Shown: one piece after another, positions 6,976-10,871 of the stretch | Numbering within the stretch: the stretch's first letter is position 1 | Layout of the letters: every line of letters begins with the position of its first letter | NCBI GenBank assembly: GCA_002424575.1 | Contig: DIKN01000074.1 | Coordinates: 1 to 10,871, forward strand | Reading direction: 5' to 3' | Length of the DNA: 10,871 bases | From: Acholeplasmataceae bacterium UBA5617 | GTDB taxonomy: Bacteria > Bacillota_I > Bacilli_A > Acholeplasmatales > Acholeplasmataceae | Translations under genes and position numbers: made by a program | The notes under the pieces: model-generated | Told to the model about the DNA's origin: nothing | Databases searched by the model: none | What the model saw: the letters and a program-made list of their open reading frames with translations, nothing else

Positions 6976-6981
6976 ATTATA
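6976..6981 (-). promoter_or_regulatory. Possible secondary promoter (-10 only) for tsf
   Basis: A perfect TATAAT lies on the minus strand between the rpsB-tsf hairpin and the tsf ribosome binding site. The hexamer 17 bases upstream is CCCTTT, a poor -35 that falls within the hairpin arm. Transcription from here would give tsf a leader of about 20 bases. The -10 is clear, but activity without a -35 is uncertain in this AT-rich gap. Confidence 0.4.
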
Positions 6982-6989
6982 TGTTATTT

Positions 6990-7022
6990 TGATAAAATAA
7001 AGGGGATAAATTATCCCCTTTT
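6990..7022 (-). terminator. Intercistronic hairpin between rpsB and tsf (terminator or attenuator)
   Basis: AAAGGGGATA (7021-7012) pairs perfectly over 10 bp with TATCCCCTTT (7008-6999) around a 3-base loop. On the minus strand it is followed by ATTTTATC, a broken U tract. That suggests partial rather than full termination, allowing readthrough into tsf. On the plus strand it is also followed by TTTT, but no plus-strand gene ends here. Confidence 0.65.
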
Positions 7023-7029
7023 TAGCATT

Positions 7030-7995
7030 TTATTTGAGTGCTTCAATGAGTTCTGCTTTTTTAAGGGTTGAAGTACCGGTTATGCCGCGTTCTTTTGCAA
7101 GTGTACGCAGTTCAGCAACAGTCATTGCCTCAAGTTCTTCTGCAGTTAATCGAGCTTCGACGACAACTTCTTCAGCGGCTGCGACTTGAACTTCTTCAAC
7201 TTCAACAACTGCTTCTTTTTGTCTCACAGGTCTTTCCGTTCTCTCTGGTCTTTCTGTTCTTTCTCTCTTAGGTCCTGCAGAGGTAATCGGTTCGTCTTCA
7301 AATTTTTCTACGACGCCACCTTGTGCTTCAATGACAGCATTACCCATGACCCATGCGATAAGTTTAACGGCGCGAATAGCATCGTCGTTCGCAGGAATGA
7401 TGTAATCAACATCATCAGGATCACAGTTGGTATCAACGATACCGAATACTTTGATGCCTAGTTTACGCGCTTCAAGAATCGCGTTCTTTTCTTTGCGTGG
7501 ATCAACGATGAAGATAGCTTCTGGAACTTTCTTCATTTCTTTGATTCCGCCTAAGAACTTTTCGAGTCTTTCGCGTTCATGCTTGAGTTGTTGAACTTCT
7601 TTTTTGGGAAGTTTTTCAAAAATGCCATCTGTTTCCATCTTGTAGAGATCTTGTAATCTCTTGATCCGACGACGAATGGTCTTGAAGTTGGTCAGTGTAC
7701 CACCGAGCCATCTTTGATCAACATAGTATTGACCTGTACGGTTAGCTTCTTCTTTAACCGCTTCTTGTGCTTGCTTCTTAGTACCAATGAAAAGTACCTT
7801 TCCGCCTTCTTGAACGATGTTGAAAAGTGCTTGATATGCCTTTTCGATTTCTTCAGCTGTCTTCTTTAAGTCAATGATATAAATACCATTACGTGCAGTG
7901 AAGATGTAGGGTGCCATTTTAGGATTCCAACGACGTGTCGCATGTCCAAAATGTACGCCTGATTCCAATAATTGTTTCATTGAAACGACTGCCAT
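7030..7995 (-). CDS. rpsB: 30S ribosomal protein S2 with C-terminal linker and HeH/SAP-like domain
   Basis: S2 binds late on the back of the 30S subunit, between head and body, and is required to recruit S1 where S1 exists. Residues 1-232 match the S2 family: MKQLLESGVHFGHATRRWNP (6-25), IDLKKT (41-46), FIGTKKQAQ (69-77), QRWLGGTLTN (94-103), VDPRKEKNAI (164-173) and GIVDTNCDPDDVDYIIPANDDAIRA (185-209). The remaining 89 residues are an extension. It has a basic Arg/Glu/Pro linker with an exact ERTERP duplication (245-256), an acidic Val/Glu/Ala stretch (261-282), and about 38 residues ending TVAELRTLAKERGI..KKAELIEALK. That end resembles helix-extension-helix/SAP or Rho N-terminal modules. 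The start has AAAGGAGAA 7 bases upstream. Confidence 0.96.
   Translation of the reverse strand: MAVVSMKQLLESGVHFGHATRRWNPKMAPYIFTARNGIYIIDLKKTAEEIEKAYQALFNIVQEGGKVLFIGTKKQAQEAVKEEANRTGQYYVDQRWLGGTLTNFKTIRRRIKRLQDLYKMETDGIFEKLPKKEVQQLKHERERLEKFLGGIKEMKKVPEAIFIVDPRKEKNAILEARKLGIKVFGIVDTNCDPDDVDYIIPANDDAIRAVKLIAWVMGNAVIEAQGGVVEKFEDEPITSAGPKRERTERPERTERPVRQKEAVVEVEEVQVAAAEEVVVEARLTAEELEAMTVAELRTLAKERGITGTSTLKKAELIEALK
7228..7263 (-). repeat. Tandem 18-base repeat encoding ERTERP twice in rpsB
   Basis: Two adjacent 18-base units encode identical hexapeptides (residues 245-250 and 251-256) in the S2 linker. The two DNA copies differ at a few third positions, so the duplication is not brand new. 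Such repeats can gain or lose units by slippage without a frameshift. Confidence 0.7.
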
Positions 7996-8095
7996 GTTTT
8001 AGTTCTCCTTTTCGTTTTTCTTCTGCACCACTATGTATCCTCCACCCAATGGGCACTTGGTGGACCAAACATGATGCATGCTTATTTTCATAGCC
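7996..8095 (-). promoter_or_regulatory. Structured rpsB leader, candidate S2 autoregulatory element
   Basis: The roughly 100-base untranslated leader holds a hairpin formed by TCCA-CCAA (8064-8057) and TTGG-TGGA (8049-8041, one bulged base), with a 7-base loop. The CCACC arm can alternatively pair with TGGTG about 30 bases further on, so two exclusive folds are possible. Bacterial rpsB leaders are known in some groups to bind S2 and repress the operon; this leader is not recognised as a described class. No open reading frame with a ribosome binding site is seen in the 150-base gap between dut and rpsB. Confidence 0.45.
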
Positions 8096-8101
8096 TTATT
8101 A

Positions 8102-8130
8102 AATATAACATATTTAGGGTTCATTTGCAA
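8102..8130 (-). promoter_or_regulatory. rpsB operon promoter
   Basis: The minus strand shows TATATT (8107-8102) with an extended -10 TG one base upstream (8110-8109). A moderate -35, TTGCAA (8130-8125), lies exactly 17 bases before the -10. An overlapping stronger -35, TTGACT (8135-8130), would pair with a weaker -10 TATGTT (8112-8107), also at 17 bases. The predicted start is near 8095. No terminator is visible between dut and this promoter, so some readthrough from the upstream operon is possible. Confidence 0.65.
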
Positions 8131-8163
8131 GTCAATACATGTTGAAAAATGATAAAAGAGCGG

Positions 8164-8613
8164 TTAAATCCCATGCCCAGATGATCCAAAGCCGCCTTTT
8201 CTTTCGTTTGAACGTGCTTGATCATCGGTTGTTTTAAGGTAATGCATGAAAATGCCCTGCGCAATACGTTCACCTTTTTTGATGATGACTGGGTTGTCTG
8301 TCATGTTCATGAGTGGGATCATGATGTGACCTTCATTGTCCTGATTGCCATAATAATCAGCATCGATCACACCCACAGAATTTGACATCATCAATCCTCT
8401 TTTTATAGCCAGTGAAGAACGAGGAAAGATGAAGAGAGCTTCGTCTTTTTGCATCATCACCTTAAGTCCGGTTGGGATCAGTTTTATCTGTTTGGGTTCG
8501 ATGATAACCTCTTCAATCGACGATAAATCATAGCCTGCTGAACTTTCGGTTGCGCGCATGGGAATGGTGGGATTAAGATGGGCAAATGAAGTAACAATTT
8601 CAAATTTTCTCAT
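8164..8613 (-). CDS. dut: dUTP diphosphatase (trimeric dUTPase)
   Basis: It hydrolyses dUTP to dUMP and pyrophosphate, keeping uracil out of DNA and supplying dUMP for thymidylate synthesis. All five trimeric dUTPase motifs are present: RATESSAGYDLSS (20-32), PRSSLAIKRG (64-73), GVIDADYYGN (81-90, catalytic D84), GERIAQGIF (114-122) and the mobile C-terminal arm ERKGGFGSSGHG (137-148). The YYGNQDNEGHI spacing after motif 3 is like the Bacillus YncF/YosS type rather than the E. coli enzyme. Length 149 is normal. The start ATG has AAAGGAG about 12 bases upstream and overlaps the end of the Nudix gene by 14 bases. Its position last in a unit with a Nudix hydrolase fits nucleotide-pool cleaning. 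Confidence 0.96.
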   Translation of the reverse strand: MRKFEIVTSFAHLNPTIPMRATESSAGYDLSSIEEVIIEPKQIKLIPTGLKVMMQKDEALFIFPRSSLAIKRGLMMSNSVGVIDADYYGNQDNEGHIMIPLMNMTDNPVIIKKGERIAQGIFMHYLKTTDDQARSNERKGGFGSSGHGI

Positions 8614-9136
8614 GGATAATCATCTCCTTTAAGTATTTGAGAATATAGCTTTCGCGAATGAGAACTGTTTTAAGTCCTCGTTGTTGATGACGTTCATCGT
8701 GTTGTCGATTTTGATTGTGTACGAGTGCATCATCAATGGATACATAGCGTGGTTCAAGACCATGAAGTGCTTCACGCATCATCAAGTTTTGCGTCGATGT
8801 TGATAGGATTCTCACGTGATAATACCGTGAGGTTTGTAAATAGCATGATGCTAAATCATGAAGACCATAGCGCAATTCTTCCATAGCCCCTATGTAAGAG
8901 ATGACTTCAATTTCATCGGCACCAATCTCTTCCTTTAATTCACGTTTGAGGGCATCGTGGTCGGTTTCACCCCATTTAATGCCACCACCTGGAAATGTAT
9001 AATCATCAAAAAGATGAGAATAGACCATGAGTACATGGTGATCTTGACCAAGAATGACAGCGCGAACGGTTTGTCTAATCTTGGTCTCTTGGGTAATGGT
9101 TAAATCATCTTCAATCACACGAGGTCCAAGCATCAT
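8600..9136 (-). CDS. Nudix hydrolase, substrate unknown
   Basis: Nudix enzymes hydrolyse nucleoside diphosphates linked to another moiety. The signature GX5EX7REUXEEXGU is complete at residues 51-73 (G51, E57, R65-E66, E69-E70, G72), so the metal-binding glutamates are present and the enzyme should be active. The preceding DYTFPGGGIKWGE is typical. The C-terminal part contains EPRYVSIDDALVHNQ and ends RESYILKYLKE, a pattern seen in uncharacterised MutT-like proteins of Bacillota. I cannot tell whether the substrate is an oxidised nucleotide, ADP-ribose, a dinucleoside polyphosphate or another compound. The start overlaps the xerC stop by 4 bases (ATGA), and a second ATG follows at once. Its end overlaps dut. 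Confidence 0.9.
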   Translation of the reverse strand: MMLGPRVIEDDLTITQETKIRQTVRAVILGQDHHVLMVYSHLFDDYTFPGGGIKWGETDHDALKRELKEEIGADEIEVISYIGAMEELRYGLHDLASCYLQTSRYYHVRILSTSTQNLMMREALHGLEPRYVSIDDALVHNQNRQHDERHQQRGLKTVLIRESYILKYLKEMIIHEKI

Positions 9137-10047
9137 GATTTTTTCACCATCCTAGGATGGGCTTGTTTGTATTTTGCTTTCAGTGTTTCACTGGAAACAT
9201 GGGTGTAGATTTGTGTGCTCTTTAAATGTTCGTGTCCAAGTAGTTCTTGAACAACACGCAAATCAGCACCGTGATTGAGAAGCGTCGTCGCAAATGCATG
9301 TCTGAGCATATGAGGATGAAGTTTATAGGTTTCACCTGATTTTTTTAGAATATCTTGAATGATTTTTTGTAAACCTCTCACAGTTAAAGGAGAACCTTTG
9401 TAGTTGATAAAAACGTGTTCTGTTTGAATCATATTCCCTTTAGAAAGCAAAATAGGTCTTGTATATGTTAAATAATGTCTTAAATCTTCAATGAGTGTAT
9501 GGTGAAGGGGAACATAGCGATCCTTAGAACCCTTACCATGGATTAAGATCTGCTCACGGTCGAGTTGAATATCGCGGATGGTCATCGCGATGATTTCGCT
9601 GGCTCGAAGTCCACAACTAAAAAGTAAATCCAAAAGTAGATAATTTCTCATGCCGCGTGGTTTCATGCGATCAATCGATTGAAAAAGATGATCAATCTCC
9701 TCATCTTGGATGATTTGAGGAAGTTTTTTGGGGACTTTGGGGGCATCAAGTGTTTCAAAGATGTTGATATCCATCGCTTTTTCATGGACTAAATATGCAT
9801 AAAACATGCGAAGTGCAGAAATTTTACGTGCAATCGATTTGCGTGCATAGTTTTCTTGGTCAAGAAAGCTCAGATAATGACGACCTAAACGTTCTCTTCT
9901 AACATCTAGTAACCCATCAGCAAGCTCTTCACGTTTGATAAATGCTTCAAAATCCTTCACATCGCGAAGGTAACTTTTGACGGTGTTTTCAGCGTAATTG
10001 CGTTCAACTGAAAGATAGAGTTGAAAGGATTGGATAGGATCGTTCAT
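9133..10047 (-). CDS. xerC: Tyrosine recombinase XerC (CodV-like)
   Basis: It resolves chromosome dimers at dif together with a XerD partner. The N-terminal SAM-like core-binding domain spans about 5-90 (ENTVKSYLRDVKDFEAF; RKISALRMFYAYL). The C-terminal catalytic domain has the full set of active residues: R148 in GLRASEI, K172 in HGKGSKDRYVP, H246 and R249 in HPHMLRHAFAT, H272 in LLGHEHLKSTQIYTHV and the nucleophile Y281. Length 304 is typical of Xer proteins. Adjacency to trmFO is the CodV/XerC position in Bacillus, which is why I prefer XerC over XerD or a mobile-element integrase. No att-like repeats flank it. The start overlaps the trmFO stop by 4 bases, with a GAGG site about 6 bases upstream. 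Confidence 0.88.
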   Translation of the reverse strand: MNDPIQSFQLYLSVERNYAENTVKSYLRDVKDFEAFIKREELADGLLDVRRERLGRHYLSFLDQENYARKSIARKISALRMFYAYLVHEKAMDINIFETLDAPKVPKKLPQIIQDEEIDHLFQSIDRMKPRGMRNYLLLDLLFSCGLRASEIIAMTIRDIQLDREQILIHGKGSKDRYVPLHHTLIEDLRHYLTYTRPILLSKGNMIQTEHVFINYKGSPLTVRGLQKIIQDILKKSGETYKLHPHMLRHAFATTLLNHGADLRVVQELLGHEHLKSTQIYTHVSSETLKAKYKQAHPRMVKKS

Positions 10048-10871
10048 TGGACCTCGATATGTTTTTTAAGAGCTTCGAGAGCTCGTTCAGCATAATATGC
10101 TTTACGCGACTTTTTCTTGTGGGTATGATTAAGGGGTGGTACGAGTCCCCAGTTGGCATTCATCGGAACAAAGGATGCATTCGGGGTTGAAATATAGTTC
10201 GCCATCGCACCGATCATGGTTTCAACAGGAAAGGGTATCATGGGTTTTTGTTGCACGTAGTTTGTCATCTGAATAGCAGCATTTAGACCGGATGCTGCGC
10301 TCTCAACATAACCTTCAACACCACTGATTTGACCGGCAAAAAAGAGGTTAGGATAGTCTTTCGTTTGATAGGTTGGATGTAACAATTTAGGTGATTCTAA
10401 ATAGGTGTTTCGGTGCATGACACCATAGCGTAAAATCTCAGCGTTTTCAAGTCCTGGAATCATGCGGATAATTCGTTTCTGTTCATCCCAGGTGAGGTGG
10501 GTTTGAAAACCGACGATGTTGTACATCGTTGCTGCTGCATCATCTTGTCTAAGTTGTACGACGGCATAAGGTCTTTTTTTTCCTTCTTGTCCAAGCCCAA
10601 CTGGTTTCATGGGTCCATAAAGGAGGGTTTCTCTACCTCGCTCAGCCATCTCTTCAAAGGGCATGCAACCTTCAAAAACGTTGTGTTCAAAACCTTTAAT
10701 ATCGACTTTTTTAGCTGAAATCACAGCATCATAAAAAGCATGATATTCATGTTCAGTCATCGGACAATTGATGTAAGCCGCTTCACCTTTGTCGTAGCGA
10801 CTCTTAAGGTAAGCAATATCCATATTGATGGTTTTCGCATCAATAATCGGGGCAATCGCATCGAAGAAATG
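10044..10871 (-). CDS. trmFO: FADH2/folate-dependent tRNA (uracil-54-C5)-methyltransferase TrmFO, 5' end missing
   Basis: TrmFO makes ribothymidine at position 54 of the tRNA T-loop using methylenetetrahydrofolate as carbon source and FADH2 as reductant. The frame is open to the right edge: 16 codons (HFFDAIAPIIDAKTIN) precede the first ATG at 10823, so that ATG is internal. About 275 residues are visible of a family length near 435, so roughly the first 160 are missing, including the N-terminal FAD-binding loop. Visible family blocks include YINCPMTEHEYHAFYDAVISA and FEGCMPFEEMA, whose Cys (codon 10667-10665) matches the catalytic cysteine. Next come LLYGPMKPVGL and VQLRQDDAAATMYNIVGFQTHL, each matching the family. 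Last is FFAGQISGVEGYVESAASGL, the C-terminal FAD/NAD-contact segment. It couples to xerC by an ATGA overlap. Confidence 0.95.
   Translation of the reverse strand, partial: HFFDAIAPIIDAKTINMDIAYLKSRYDKGEAAYINCPMTEHEYHAFYDAVISAKKVDIKGFEHNVFEGCMPFEEMAERGRETLLYGPMKPVGLGQEGKKRPYAVVQLRQDDAAATMYNIVGFQTHLTWDEQKRIIRMIPGLENAEILRYGVMHRNTYLESPKLLHPTYQTKDYPNLFFAGQISGVEGYVESAASGLNAAIQMTNYVQQKPMIPFPVETMIGAMANYISTPNASFVPMNANWGLVPPLNHTHKKKSRKAYYAERALEALKKHIEVQ

Noticed and set aside
7068..7271. Plus-strand open frame opposite the rpsB tail
   Set aside because: It is a Leu/Gln-rich shadow of the repetitive rpsB linker, with no ribosome binding site and no family resemblance.
9147..9160. Perfect 14-base palindrome at the end of xerC (cctagg centre)
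   Set aside because: About one such palindrome is expected by chance in 10 kb, and it encodes ordinary C-terminal residues of XerC. It has no adjacent T run and does not resemble a dif site.
9133..10047. XerC-like recombinase as the integrase of a mobile element
   Set aside because: It sits in conserved synteny with trmFO, has normal Xer length, is coupled to neighbours on both sides, and there are no flanking direct repeats, tRNA gene or phage genes.

Overview
The window is a housekeeping block of a low-to-moderate-GC Bacillota-type bacterium. Every gene is on the minus strand, so transcription runs from the right edge to the left edge. UGA serves as a true stop in several genes (trmFO, xerC, the Nudix gene, uppS, cdsA, rseP), so this is not the UGA=Trp code of Mycoplasma or Spiroplasma. 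Gene order, strong AGGAGG-type ribosome binding sites and the long-insert RseP fit Erysipelotrichia or an Acholeplasma/Haloplasma-like lineage. That placement is inference; no marker here fixes the genus.

Layout in transcription order (right to left). (1) 10871-8164: trmFO (5' end cut by the window), xerC, a Nudix hydrolase and dut. Each gene overlaps the next by 4-14 bases, so they look like one translationally coupled operon for tRNA modification, chromosome dimer resolution and nucleotide-pool cleaning. (2) 8163-4740: a promoter and structured leader, then rpsB, a hairpin plus a second -10 element, tsf, pyrH and frr, closed by a strong intrinsic terminator. This is the classical translation and UMP kinase cluster. 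(3) 4739-213: a separate promoter and leader, then uppS, cdsA, dxr and rseP, tightly packed and closed by two tandem terminators. This cluster makes isoprenoid precursors, undecaprenyl diphosphate and CDP-diacylglycerol, and ends with the site-2 membrane protease. (4) 212-1: no convincing gene, but two strong promoters point out of the left edge toward an unseen gene or RNA.

The order trmFO-xerC-...-rpsB-tsf-pyrH-frr-uppS-cdsA-dxr-rseP is that of Bacillus and relatives. The hslV-hslU-codY segment found between xerC and rpsB in Bacillus is missing, and a Nudix gene and dut occupy its place.

I see no mobile element, CRISPR array, phage gene or defence system, and nothing that amounts to a new biological system. 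The points worth a second look are a C-terminal linker plus helix-extension-helix-like domain on ribosomal protein S2, an unusual uppS leader and start, a changed NYGGR-type motif in UppS, a large cytoplasmic insert in RseP, candidate regulatory hairpins before rpsB and tsf, and the outward-facing tandem promoters at the left edge.
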